DNA from: Wurfbainia villosa
Lineage: Eukaryota > Streptophyta > Magnoliopsida > Zingiberales > Zingiberaceae
Direction of reading: 5' to 3'
Length of the DNA stretch: 64,000 nucleotides
NCBI GenBank assembly: GCA_025175895.1
Contig: CM045990.1
Coordinates: forward strand, 42,032,658-42,096,657
Shown: positions 45,396 through 56,622 of the stretch, one piece after another
Layout of the letters: every line of letters starts with the position of its first letter
Numbering within the stretch: the stretch's first letter is position 1
The notes under the pieces: model-generated
The model's database searches: none
Told to the model about the DNA's origin: nothing
The model's input: only the letters and a program-made list of their open reading frames with translations
Translations under genes and position numbers: made by a program

Positions 45396-45918
45396 TTGTG
45401 GCACCGACGACTCGGTCACTCGCACCCAAGACTCGTTCACAAGATGAGTCAGAGTGGCTTAGTAAGAGGTTTGCCTAATCTTAACAACTTAGACAATAAA
45501 ATTTGTAATGCTTGTCAACAAGGTAAATAACCTAGGACACAACATCAACTAACTAACCAAGAACGAACCAAAAGTGTCCTTGAGCTCATTCATTTGGATC
45601 TATTCGATTCTCATGGAGCCAAGCCACTTAATGGGAGTCAATTTTGCTTAGTCATCATTGACGACTATTCTAGGTTTACCTGGGTTAGGTTCCTTAAACA
45701 CAAAAGTGATACCTTAGATCAACTCATCAACTTGGTTAAATTAATCAAAAACCAAAAGAACCTTAAAATTAAAAGACTTAGAAGCGATCATGGTGGTGAA
45801 TTCGAAAACCACAGGTTCACAGATTTCTGTAACCTAAATGGATACCACCATAAATTCTCATGTCCTAGAACCCCACAACAAAATTACCTAGTCGAGCAAA
45901 AAAATAGAACCCTACAAG
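45396..45918 (+). pseudogene. Integrase of element E, 5' part, cut by element D
   Basis: It contains CNACQQGK (zinc-binding Cys pair, then a stop), HLDLFDSHGA with the first catalytic Asp, IDDYSRFTWV, SDHGGEFEN with the second Asp, and TPQQNYLVEQKNRT with the Glu (normally preceded by NGV; here Asn-Tyr-Leu). At 45918, just after this motif, D is inserted. The remainder of the domain is at 62932. Confidence 0.88.
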
Positions 45919-47123
45919 TGTAGGGTCGATATGTTGGGTGGCTAGAGGGGGGTGAACAACCTTATACGCGTATGGTGGAATTTTCTCTTCGATTGCTCGT
46001 CTACAAATTCGTTAGCACAAACGGAAGCATAAACAATAAAGACAAAACAAAGAATAGAAATACAAATGCTAACAAGGGATATAATGTGGTTCACGGCCTC
46101 GCCACTAATCCACGGTCCGATTCGTCCCCGGTGAATCACTCTGCAACCAATCCAATATTGGTCTCTCCCTTTAGCCAATGCAAGGTGGAGGTAAACCCTT
46201 ACAACTCAAGAACACTCCTTCTTTTACAATAGAAGTGAAAGAAACTAGAAGAAGGAGTTTAACACTTGTGGAGCACTTGGATGATAGTTTAGAATATGAG
46301 CATTAGCCATCCAAAAGCCCACACCCTCTCTTTTTATAGAGAGGGATGATTTCTTCCCGTTGGCGCTTATTAGTCATTCACGCGCTTTGGCGGATCGGTG
46401 GCCACTACAACGACTCTCACGAGCGATCGGATCCCGTTGTAGTCCAGCGAAACTCTTGTCGGTCGATCGATGTATCCATCACGATCGATGCCTCGTGTGG
46501 CCGATCGAAGTCGGCTACGGCGGTTCTATGCCCGCGACGCCTACATCAATCGATCGCCACCTTTGGCGGCGATCGATATCGTGCGATCGGCCATTCCATG
46601 GCAATCCGCTGGGCCAAAAACTCATCAGTCGAACACCAGTTGAACCTCGTTTGACTCAGAGCAATCGACTGCCATTTCATGGCAGTCGACTGATGTCGAG
46701 AAATCTCATCAGACACTTAGTCATTCGACCAAGTTAACCTAATGAGCTACTTACATTTCACTCATTCTCTCATCTCACTCAAAGTCCCTCGCCGAAGCTC
46801 TCTTCGTTCGTGGACACGTCCCTCGGCAGCATCAAGCGCACGACTCTGCAATGCTCCTTCACGTCTCTTGCCTTCGAAGTCTGCTTCCTTGGCTTCGCTT
46901 CAAGTCATCTTGTCCGGCAGTCCCTCGGCAGCATCAAGCGCACGACTCTACAATGCTCCTTCTCCAACTCAAGCACGAGGTTGTGAGTGATGAACCCGCT
47001 AAAGCTTCATGTGCGAATTACTAAGTCCTGCAAGACTCCAACACACACATCAAATCCAATCATCCTAACTTAAACCCTTTGCCACACACATCAAAACTAT
47101 ATCAAGGGTTGATTGCACTAACA
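45919..47123 (-). repeat. 3' LTR of element D
   Basis: Minus-strand start TGTTAGTGCAATC at 47123, the same first bases as F LTRs, so D and F are related. It ends at 45919 in the ctaca form. One exact palindrome at 46683; the region 46430-46600 has cgatcgat-type palindromes instead. TATA (minus strand, ctataaaaagag) is near 46331-46342. Confidence 0.9.
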
Positions 47124-48280
47124 ATCTCCCCCTTTTTGATGTGTGGCAATCCGTTTAAGTTAGGTAAAATATTTGATAAAAATACTAAGGTAAGAAATCA
47201 TGTAAATAACATGATTAGCAACTCTCCCCCTTAATACATGAAACTCCCCCTAAATACATTCCCCCTTACTTAAACATATATCTTTCTCCCCTTTTGACAC
47301 CATCAAAAAAGTTTAAACAATGTTTATATGGCATGACATCAAGTCTAGAGAGAAACAAAAATAAAAAACAATTAAAAAACCTAATAAAATTAGGTTACTG
47401 TGCTCGTGCACAATACATCAGTCGACTGCTATCAGTATGGCAGTCGACTGGCACAAGTAAATTTAGTTTTTCAGGTTTTCTGGACGAGATTCAGAAATGC
47501 ACTATAAATTCCAAAAAACTAGAAAAATAGTGAAATTTGGGGAACACATTTCTTTTAGGGTTATTTATCAACAAAAAAATAGTTTTCCATGAAAAATCAT
47601 TATATTTTCAATGATTTGCCAAAAATCTAAAAGCTTCAAAAACAACTAGGTTTTTTATCATGTTAGTATCAATTTTAACACCTAGTTTTGCTTTTAATTG
47701 TTTCAAAACATGAACACACAGATTTTAAAGTAAGAAAATGTTTTGAAAACATATAAAATATCTAACCATGATCTTTGGGCAATATGTCTATGAATTAAAC
47801 ACAAGTCTTCCCCATGATTGGTCTATTATTGCTATTTTGATACTCTAAATGGCCATCTAAATGCCATAGACATTAGTGGACCATTAGTATTATCCAATCA
47901 TCTCATCCATGCTAAGTTTTCAATCAAGGTAGTCTATGGTGAGTGTGAGATGGATCTAAGGTATTTGTATATACTTAACCATTAATTTCATGCAATTCTA
48001 AACATGGTTAAGTATCATCCTAACATACCACATGATCATAAAGATATATATGTATGAATTTTACATTATGACCATGAACCACATCTATCTATCAATTTGT
48101 AATCATGCATTAGGATATACATAATGATAATAAATAAAGTATCACCCAAAGCATGATTTCTATTTTTTATGGGTGCATTATCATCACCCAACACTATTTC
48201 AAAAAAAATTTCCCATCATCCTAAGTCAACCAAAATATGATATAGATAAATTCCATATGGTTGACTATCCTAGGGTTTTC
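47124..48280 (-). other. 3' non-coding part of element D with several purine tracts
   Basis: AT-rich, no coding frame. On the minus strand it has the polypurine tract catcaaaaagggggagat next to the LTR and four more G-rich purine runs (near 47222, 47245, 47260 and 47285). Two exact CAGTCGACTG copies at 47419 and 47441 are the only ones outside an LTR. Confidence 0.7.
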
Positions 48281-50002
48281 CTAACCCTTTAGGATTGATT
48301 TAGGAACCCAAAATAAGTTCTTACCTATGGGGTTCACTAAATACTCCTTAGGGATCCATTTTCTAGCAATTGTCTTCTTTTTATCTTGACCCCAAGCAAT
48401 TAAGCATTTATAGGCCTTTTCATTTTTCTTTTCCTTATATCCTTGGCCTTTCTTATTGAAACTTGCTCTTTGGCTCCCTATAATCATGTTAAGGGTGTTG
48501 GAGCCTATAGTGAATTTTTCTAGGGCCTTGGTCAAGTGGTCTACCTTTTCCCTTAGGACCCTATTTTCTTCAATGCATGCATCATTAACATCAAATGGCA
48601 TATAGTCATGTGAGCATGCATCATTAAGACTAGAGAAAATATTTTCATTAACATTTAAGCATGCTTTTTCGAGTTTTTCTTCTAAGTCCTTAATTTGATC
48701 TAGCATGCATTTATTTTTCTTCTTTGCCCTAAACAAATCCTTAGTGAGGCTAGAAATAATTGATATAATTTTCTTGGGGGAAAGATTTGTTACCTCACTT
48801 ACCAAATCCTCTTCCGATGATGAGGATGTAGAAGAAGGTCCCCCTTTACTAGAGCTCTTCTCACTTGTGCTTATTTCTTCTTGCTCGGAGGAGGAGGTGT
48901 CTAGTTCATCAAACGCCATAAGTGTCAAATTTGTGACAAAGACATTTTCTTCCTCCAATGATGATGAGGAGGAGGAAGGGTCATCCCAAGTTCTTACTTT
49001 TAGTGCCTTGGCCTTCCCCTTTTCCTTGGCCTTCTTCTCCTCTTCCTTCTTCTTGCTCCCCTTTTTCTTCTTTTCTTCTTTCTTTCTCCTCTCCTCTTTG
49101 CTCTTGTTCAAGAGGGGACAATTGTCCCTTATGTGTCCCTCTCCTTGGCAATTATAGCATATGGTTTTCCTCTTGTGCCTTCTCCTATCATAAGATTTGT
49201 TAAACTTTAAATTTCTTAAAGCACGCCTTACCTTCCTTACCATATAAGCATCTTCATTGCTATTCATGGAGGATGATGAGGATGCTTCATCGGAGGAGGA
49301 GGAAGTCTCTATCTTCTTCTTCTTCCCCTTGTTGGCTACCAAGGCTACTCCTCTTGATGGCTTGATACTTGATTCTTCATTTATCCCTTCAAGCCTTGTT
49401 TCGTGGAGCTCCATGGTTGAGAAGAACTCCTCCAAGGTGCTCACTTCTAGGTTCTTCGACATGTAGAAGGAGTCCACCATTGAACTCCATTTCGATGACT
49501 GGGGAAAGGCATCGATTGATTTCATAAGCATATCCCGGTTCGAAAGTTTTTCTCCTACACTTGTTAGCCCAATTAAAATTTCTTTAAACCTAGAATGTAA
49601 TAATGTTACCTTTTCTCCCTTTTCTAATTTGATGTTTGATAGTTGGGAGCGGAGGAGGTCTCTCCTTGCAAGCTTGGCCTCCGAAGTGTCTTCATGAAGT
49701 TCCACTAATCTCTCCCACATTTCCTTGGCACTTGAGCACTCCCCAATCCGATTGATCTCTTGTTGGGGGAGCACATTGAAGAGGTGGTGCTTGGCCTTTG
49801 AATTTGCAAGGTGATCCTCCCTTTGCTTTTTAGTCCACCTTGACTTCTCTATTGGTTCGCCCTCTTCGTCCCTAGGCATCTCAAAACCGTTTTCCATTAT
49901 AAGCATAATATCGAAATCGGTTTCAAAGAATACCTCCATTCTCTTTTTCCACCAAGAGAATTCTCCTTCAAACTTCGGTGGGTGAATGTTGGAGCCGACC
50001 AT
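48281..50002 (-). CDS. Intact 573-residue gag of element D
   Basis: An uninterrupted frame from the first ATG, 48 bases after the primer site, so the start is well supported. Residues 1-215 are a UBN2-type capsid region (FSWWKKRMEVFFETDFD; LSNRDMLMKSIDAFPQ). Residues 219-272 are a Ser-rich linker. A zinc knuckle is at 282-295 (C282, C285, H290, C295: C-x2-C-x4-H-x4-C). A very Lys/Glu-rich stretch covers 299-335 and an acidic Ser-rich region 340-400. Coiled-coil-like helices are at about 425-450 and 478-500. The C-terminus reads FWVPKSILKG, as in other SIRE-like gags. The protein would form particles and package RNA; enzymes would come from a related autonomous element. No stops in a surrounding of broken genes suggests recent insertion or selection for gag. 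Confidence 0.93.
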   Translation of the reverse strand: MVGSNIHPPKFEGEFSWWKKRMEVFFETDFDIMLIMENGFEMPRDEEGEPIEKSRWTKKQREDHLANSKAKHHLFNVLPQQEINRIGECSSAKEMWERLVELHEDTSEAKLARRDLLRSQLSNIKLEKGEKVTLLHSRFKEILIGLTSVGEKLSNRDMLMKSIDAFPQSSKWSSMVDSFYMSKNLEVSTLEEFFSTMELHETRLEGINEESSIKPSRGVALVANKGKKKKIETSSSSDEASSSSSMNSNEDAYMVRKVRRALRNLKFNKSYDRRRHKRKTICYNCQGEGHIRDNCPLLNKSKEERRKKEEKKKKGSKKKEEEKKAKEKGKAKALKVRTWDDPSSSSSSLEEENVFVTNLTLMAFDELDTSSSEQEEISTSEKSSSKGGPSSTSSSSEEDLVSEVTNLSPKKIISIISSLTKDLFRAKKKNKCMLDQIKDLEEKLEKACLNVNENIFSSLNDACSHDYMPFDVNDACIEENRVLREKVDHLTKALEKFTIGSNTLNMIIGSQRASFNKKGQGYKEKKNEKAYKCLIAWGQDKKKTIARKWIPKEYLVNPIGKNLFWVPKSILKG

Positions 50003-50050
50003 CCTTGACGTAGTGCTTGTTGCGGTGGTTAGTCCGTTGACAAGCTACTT

Positions 50051-50063
50051 GGCTCTGATACCA
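50051..50063 (-). promoter_or_regulatory. Primer-binding site of element D
   Basis: Minus strand TGGTATCAGAGCC, two bases from the 5' LTR end at 50066. Confidence 0.92.
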
Positions 50064-50065
50064 CT

Positions 50066-50627
50066 TGTAGGGTCGATATGTTGGCCGGCTAGAGGGGGGT
50101 GAATAGCCTTATATGCGTATGGTGAAATTTTCTCTTCGATTGCTCGTCTACAAATTCGTTAGCGCAAACAAAAGCATAAACAATAAAGACAAAACAAAGA
50201 ATAGAAATACAAATGCTAACAAGGGATATAACGTGGTTCACGGCCTCACCGCTAATCCACGGTCCGATTCGTCCCCGGTGAATCACTCCGCAACCAATCC
50301 AATATTGGTCTCTCCCTTTAGCCAATGCAAGGTGGAGGTAAACCCTTACAACTCAAGAACACTCCTTCTTTTACAATAGAAGTGAAAGAAACTAGAAGAA
50401 GGAGTTTAACACTTGTGGAGCACTTGGATGATAGTTTGGAATATGAGCATTAGCCATCCAAAAGCCCACACCCTCTCTTTTTATAGAGAGGGATGATTTC
50501 TTTCTGTTAGCTGCTATCAGTCGACTGCTGCCTTTGGCAGTCGACTAGCGCCGCTACAACGACCTCTGAACACGTCAGATCCCGATCGTTGTAGTCTAAT
50601 GGAACCCTTGGCAGTCAACTGATGTAT
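50066..50627 (-). repeat. 5' LTR of element D, proximal part
   Basis: Collinear with 45919-46470 of the other LTR. Carries one palindrome at 50518. Gypsy K begins at 50628; the rest of this LTR is at 62298-62926. Confidence 0.9.
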
Positions 50628-53600
50628 TGTCACGCCCCGAGGTAGACTCTGTCCGGCCAACGAACGACACCCCCTTATGACAATTCCAATACGGTACAAA
50701 GTCGTAGCCAGTAACACATATCGAAAATGTATAACAACACAGCAAAACGTACAACATCAATAGCGGAAGCCAACACATGGAAATACAAACTCGTCAACAT
50801 AAGTACATCGGTATATCCGTCCATACTAGAATAAAATCCATACTGAATAACAAAAGAGAAACATACAGCATGATCTCCAAAACAATAAGAGTCCATATAA
50901 AGATACATGAGATGGGAAGCAAAAACCCTCGGAAAAACGGCGAGATGGGATCAGGTGGCAATGCTCCGAGTCCATGCCGAAGTCTTCTATCTACTACCTG
51001 GGTGACAGGAAACCCAGGGTCCAGGGTGGTGAGTATAAAACTCAGGGGTAATATATAGAAGTGCATGAACAACATACAGGGTAAAGAGATCTACAGGTAT
51101 ACATGTGAAGATCTACAGGTATACAGCATGCGTCCATCATACATACAGTATTCAACATAATAACCAGAAACTACAGATACGGTCATACTCATAGCATACA
51201 CTATACCAATAAACTGACATAAAATAATGTACATACCTGACGGTCTGCTATCCACATGACCTATAACATCCTGAACAGGTATATCATAGCATAATCCAAA
51301 TAACATGCGACAGTCTAAACCAAAACATACTCATACTCAACACACAGCAGTATATAAAATGCAAATGACATGTAGCATGATATACAATCATATGCAGCAA
51401 CCAAATGCAACATCTCACAAGCATATGTAAAACATATATCAAATACATGCATACATATATATCAGCAATGCATATGCATGGTCATGTCTGTGCACCCAAC
51501 TCGCTACCACGACCCCAGTGTGGCCTAGGTGACACGACATGACAACTATCTCGACTCCAGCCGTCACCACTCTCGAGTGACCGAGTTGGGTAGTATGAAA
51601 CAGTAGCTAGCCTCCATAGAGCTATATGCTACTCACACGGGGTCCTCGCTGGCCGCTCAGTCCCTACCCATGAGTAGACGAGCCGCACCCTGTGACTCAT
51701 CGCACATCACACGACCACCATCTATAGTGGGTGAGTGCACTAACTACCACTCCGCACAGTGGCCAAGTGCGCATCTCCAGCTACCACCATCTCTAGTGGC
51801 CGAGAACGGCACGCACACAATGCTCTGCCCTCAACCCTGCAACCATTACCCCGAGTGGCCGAGGAGGCAGGATGACTGACGACTAGTCTCAACCACAAGG
51901 CAGACTCAGTCGTCAGCATGCATGAAATGTAATGATGCATAGCCCACACAAATCCTTGCAACACTCCCTAACTCACGGGGAGACCTAGTCAACCAAAAGT
52001 CAACCATGTAAGGACGACAAATCCGTAATCACAACCTATTTACTTATGTACAGATAAATAGATCCGTCAAACTAACACACTGATATGTATACGATACAAC
52101 GTCCGACCTCATAATTTGGACTCATCACTTAACCTAGTGATGCAACCCAATAACCCAATAACCCAGTAACCCGGTAACACAGTCTGAGGTCATAAAAATA
52201 ACCCTAACCACAGGTATTTACTGAACCTCTAATAGCTAACACTTAATAGGGTTTTACAGTTCCTATCCATGCTAGATAATTAATGACGTACAGAGTATAT
52301 ATCTCAAGGTCAAAGGCAGTACAAGCATATGATTAAATAAGAGTGGATCTAAGGTAAACAAGTATAACATATATATACAATGTCATGCACTGAAATTGAT
52401 CAAACTACCGGACCAGGTAGATATTACCCACCTGATACGAAGCTCGTATAATCCTCATGGCCACGGGCCTGCTTCGTATCCCAAACCTGCACATAATAAC
52501 AAATTAGAATTAAGTATAAAACTCCAATAATAATACGAATAAAATACTTATTCATTTTATATTCGCAATTTGCCTTTGCTTAACCCAATCATCATCTCTC
52601 TATCAGAGTATACCCAATATGATCCAACACACTACAAACTCCCAAATCTAAGCATATCAGTCATCCACCCATATTAACCGAAAACACTATGGACATCCAA
52701 CAAAACAATCGGCAACCACCAATTCCACCTCCTGATCACAACCCACAATCTTACCAAACAACTCATCCACTGGTTCCACCGATCTATCCATACACTCAAC
52801 CAAGCCATTGACAGAACCTACACCTACAATCGACCATACTACTCCGATCACAGGTAATTTCTAAATCAACTCCGAATCAACATCCTACCACTCCAATCAC
52901 AGCCCGTATCAATTACCGACATCACCACCACATCCGATCGAATCAACAACTACCCAATATCACATTAACAGAACCTAAATCAAGGGATACCACCTTTGGC
53001 AACATTGGATTAGATCTAAACTTACCAGATCCAAACTCCTACCTAGCACTCACTCTACCACCTTCTGCCTACCAACAGAACTCCCATCAAACGCATCGAC
53101 AACAGAATACAATTCACCCATCAACTAGTATCACCCATTCACACGGCACCGGAAAGAATACAGAATTAAGACTTACAAACCTCAGATCTTCACCGGCAGC
53201 CTACTCCCACTCCCCTCTGCTCACCGAAGGAAACTCCAAATCAACACATCGACAACCATTTGCAATAACAGGATACCCAAATCCACCAATCACACTTTAA
53301 CAGAACACCAATGAATTTATACCACAGCTGATAGTATTGGGTTAGATCCAACTTACCGCGATCAACTTCACCGGCGGCGTTATCTTCCAAATCCCGACTG
53401 CTCGCCGAAACAACCCAACTCCCGATTACTGCCAAAAAACCGATCTCAGCCATCAACAACCCGAAAACCAGATCTCTACTCGAAAAGGAAACCGACATTC
53501 GATCCTTACCTCCGATGGCAGCTCGCTGCCGCGACGACGACGCCGTCACCAGAGTGTCGCCGCTTATTTCTTTCCAGCGAGCACCTCCCTAATCCCCTAG

Positions 53601-53990
53601 GAGATCTACCAAATGGCGGCGCCGTCGAGCTGCTCGCACCGGATCGCCGACGAGATCGGCGAGGGAAATGCGCGGCGAAGAAATGTTCGACGCGGAGGGG
53701 AAATGGAAAACGGGATCGATGAGATGATGATCGGCTGTTCGACAGGCCTTTTTAAATGCCCTTCCATTGATCCGGTTAACCCAGCTCAACCCAAACCCAA
53801 TCCGATTGGGTTCAGCCCAAGCCCATTTCAGCCAGGCCCAGTTCATTACAGCCCATTTCCAGCCCAATTTCGGCCCAGTCCATTACAGCCCATTTCCAGC
53901 CCAATTTCGGCCCACTATTTAAGCCTAATTAATCTCCTAATTAATCCTAATTAATTAACGAGTTAATTAATTTTTTTTTTGTACTCGACA
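50628..53990 (-). repeat. 3' LTR of gypsy K
   Basis: Collinear with the 5' LTR and nearly identical over 51300-52400, but with clustered small differences elsewhere. Short frames inside (for example 51670-51879) occur in both LTRs and have no domain. A run of repeated cccatttcagcc/cagcccatttccagcccaatt motifs at about 53815-53915 is a local repeat. Confidence 0.92.
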
Positions 53991-54079
53991 TTCTCCCCCA
54001 CTTAATAAAATTTGGTCCCCAAATTTCCGTACTTATATGCAATAATTAACGTAAGAAATTTCTTGAATTACTACATACC

Positions 54080-55273
54080 TCACGTGAACAGGTGAGGGTA
54101 TCGAGCTTGGATGATATCCTCCAGCTCCCATGTAGCCTCCTCATCAGTGTGATGCTGCCATCCAACCTTTACCAGGCGGATGGTTTTGTTCCGTAACTGA
54201 CGCTCTTTGCGATCAAGAATCCGCACAGGAACCTCCTCATATGTCGCATTAGGCTGGAGTGGAACCGGTACTTCTGTCAGAACATGATCCGGATGCGGTA
54301 CGTATTTCCTCAGCATAGACACATGGAATACGTTATGGACGCTCGCAAGCGTCGGAGGTAGAGCCAGTCGGTATGCTACACCTCCAATCCGCTCCAATAT
54401 CTTGAATGGTCCAATGTATCGGGGTGCTAATTTTCCTTTAATTCTGAATCTCTTGACTCCTTTCGTAGGCGATACACGTAGGAACACATGATCCCCTATA
54501 GAAAACTCCAGAGGTCTTCGCCTCCGATCAGCATAACTTTTCTGTCTGTCCTGCGCCTCTGACAATCGTCGTCTGATAACACGAACTAACTCTGCATCGT
54601 GCTGAATACTCTGAGGGCCCAATAACTGTCGCTCCCCAACATCCTCCCACAATACTGGAGATCTGCAGGGTCGACCGTACAAAGCCTCAAAGGGAGCCAT
54701 CTGAATGGAAGAGTGATAGCTATTATTATACGCGAACTCCACCAAGTGAACGTGATCCTCCCAGCTGCCTCCGAAATCCATGACGCAAGATCTCAATAAG
54801 TCCTCCAAAGTCTGAATAGTACGCTCCGACTGTCCATCCGCTCGGGTGAAATGCGATCGAGACGGCTCGGTGCCCATAGCATGAAGACTCGCGAGTCGTG
54901 AAGTAAAACACGGATCTCTGTCAGATATGATACTCAAGGGTACTCCGTGCGGTCGACAATCTCTGCGCGATAACTCAGCTAGTCGATCCAATGGATGTGT
55001 CTCACGAATCGGAAGAAAATGAGCGGATTTGGTTAATCTATCAACAATCACCCAAATCGCATCATGTCCTTTACGGGTTCTGGGCAACCCCGTAACAAAA
55101 TCCATCGTAATATGTTCCCACTTCCATTCCGAAATTGGGATTCTCTGTAGCAATCCGGCGGGTTTCTGATGTTCAGCCTTTACCTGCTGGCAGACCAAAC
55201 ATCGAGCGATGAAATCCGCAATATCCCTCTTCATACCGTCCCACCAATAGGAACGCCTCAAATCCTGATACAT
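54080..55273 (-). CDS. Integrase with chromodomain of gypsy K
   Basis: 397 codons open. The zinc-binding part starts MYQDLRRSYWWDGMKRD and has CLVC (Cys pair, about residues 29-32). The core has MDFVTGLP (first Asp), SDRDPCF (second Asp) and ADGQSERTIQ (Glu), so the D,D,E set is present. The stretch DRLAELSRRDCRPHG and the region before ADGQSER look altered relative to the usual family wording, probably by paired frame changes. After the core come RFRIKGKLAPRYIGPF and HNVFHVSMLRKYVPDP-like text. The last 55 residues (YEEVPVRILDRKERQLRN... ATWELEDIIQARYPHLF) form the chromodomain, which in chromoviruses guides insertion toward marked chromatin. It overlaps the RNase H frame end by 16 bases in a different frame. 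Confidence 0.9.
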   Translation of the reverse strand: MYQDLRRSYWWDGMKRDIADFIARCLVCQQVKAEHQKPAGLLQRIPISEWKWEHITMDFVTGLPRTRKGHDAIWVIVDRLTKSAHFLPIRETHPLDRLAELSRRDCRPHGVPLSIISDRDPCFTSRLASLHAMGTEPSRSHFTRADGQSERTIQTLEDLLRSCVMDFGGSWEDHVHLVEFAYNNSYHSSIQMAPFEALYGRPCRSPVLWEDVGERQLLGPQSIQHDAELVRVIRRRLSEAQDRQKSYADRRRRPLEFSIGDHVFLRVSPTKGVKRFRIKGKLAPRYIGPFKILERIGGVAYRLALPPTLASVHNVFHVSMLRKYVPHPDHVLTEVPVPLQPNATYEEVPVRILDRKERQLRNKTIRLVKVGWQHHTDEEATWELEDIIQARYPHLFT

Positions 55274-55962
55274 CCGGGTACCGCCAGGATGTATAGCAAA
55301 TCTCGAGTGATGTGCCTCTCGTAATAACTCCTCCTTAATCGGATGTGTGTCTGGAACACATAATCTCCCTCGGAATCGGAGGACTCGGTCGTCACACGAA
55401 AATCATGTCGTCCACGAGTCGAGTCTTTGCATAAGAACGGCCAGATCCGATCACTAGCTTGTGCCTCCTTGATCCTCTCAATAATATCAGACTGGGCAAC
55501 CATAGATACCAATATCCCCCGGGATGTTTGACCTCGCTCGCATAACCCCAACTCGAATCCGAATAAGATCACCATCGCGGTCAAATGACTAGCCAGAATC
55601 CCACGGGACTTCCTGCTCAGTGCATCTGCTACAACGTTAGCTTTACCCAGATGATACTGAATGGTGTAATCATAATCCTTTAGGTATTCCATCCATCGTC
55701 TCTGTCTAAGGTTAAATTCTTTCTGAGTGAAAAGGTATTTCAAACTCTTATGGTCCGTATAGATCTCAAAAGTAATCCCATACAGATAATGTCTCCATAT
55801 CTTTAGTACAAAAATGATGGCTGCTAACTCCAGATCATGTACCGGATAATTCCTCTCATGATCCTTGTCGACGGAGGCATAAGATACTACACGGCGAATC
55901 GCATCAAAACTACTCCCCAATCCTTGGAAAGAAGCATCGATATACGCATCATCCCATCGCAA
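55258..55962 (-). CDS. RNase H and connector domain of gypsy K
   Basis: 234 codons. Visible are YASVDKDHERNYPVHDLELAAIIF (with the Asp/Glu of RNase H), YTDHKSLKYLFTQKEFNLRQRRWMEYL and GKANVVADALSRK, the typical Ty3/gypsy RNase H end. The part after is the connector leading toward the integrase zinc region. It is separated from RT and integrase by frame changes. Confidence 0.85.
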   Translation of the reverse strand: MRWDDAYIDASFQGLGSSFDAIRRVVSYASVDKDHERNYPVHDLELAAIIFVLKIWRHYLYGITFEIYTDHKSLKYLFTQKEFNLRQRRWMEYLKDYDYTIQYHLGKANVVADALSRKSRGILASHLTAMVILFGFELGLCERGQTSRGILVSMVAQSDIIERIKEAQASDRIWPFLCKDSTRGRHDFRVTTESSDSEGDYVFQTHIRLRRSYYERHITRDLLYILAVPGCIRI

Positions 55963-56019
55963 GAAGAAGGAATCACCAATACCGTGCGTAAACTAGACGC
56001 TTAAGCTCTAAAATCGGAC

Positions 56020-56620
56020 TCACACGCCTCGATTAAGCAAACTTGACCCTTTCCGGTCAAGCGAGTAAGGGGTGGCTATACGGAAAATCCTCCACAAATC
56101 TACGGTAATATCCGCCAATCCAAGAAAACTACGGACTTCTGAATCGACTTTGTTGCTCCTAACCAGTAATCGCTCGATTTTCTCGGGATCAATCAAATAC
56201 CTCGCTAGATACCACATGTCCAAGAAATCCAAGATAACTAAAGCGCACTTACTAAATTTGGCATATAAATGCTCTCGTCGCAATGTCTCCAATACAATCC
56301 GAAGATGGTGCTCATGCTCCTCCTCAGAATGAGAATATATCAAGATATCATCTATGAATACGATGACAAACTGATCTAAGTACCTCAAGAATACCCGGTT
56401 CATCAAATCCATAAATGCAGCTGGAGTATTAGTAAGACCAAATGGCATCACTAGAAACTCGTAATGTCCATAACGCGTGCGGAACGCTGTCTTCTAAACA
56501 TCCTCGTCTCTTACCCTCAGCTGATGATAACCTGATCGCAGATCAATCTTGGAATACACGCAAGTATCCTTGAGCTGATCAAACAAATCTTCTATCCTCG
56601 ACAGTGGATATTTGTTCTTA
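56020..56620 (-). pseudogene. Reverse transcriptase core of gypsy K
   Basis: Minus-strand frame 56451-56020 (143 codons) has MPFGLTNTPAAFMDLMNRVF and the catalytic FIDDILIYS, then LRREHLYAKFSKC. Between 56620 and 56452 the fingers/palm region is readable but holds stops (for example near 56496 and 56624). The RT N-terminus (KKKDGSLRLCIDYRQLN) is at the end of the upstream frame. Confidence 0.86.
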
Positions 56621-56622
56621 AT

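Noticed and set aside
48705..49157. 150-codon Ser/Phe-rich frame on the plus strand
   Set aside because: Antisense shadow of the Lys/Glu- and Ser-rich part of the D gag.
51670..51879. Repeated frames in both K LTRs (also 59977-60234, 51740-51964, 60095-60319)
   Set aside because: Shared because the LTRs are copies of each other; no start context or domain.
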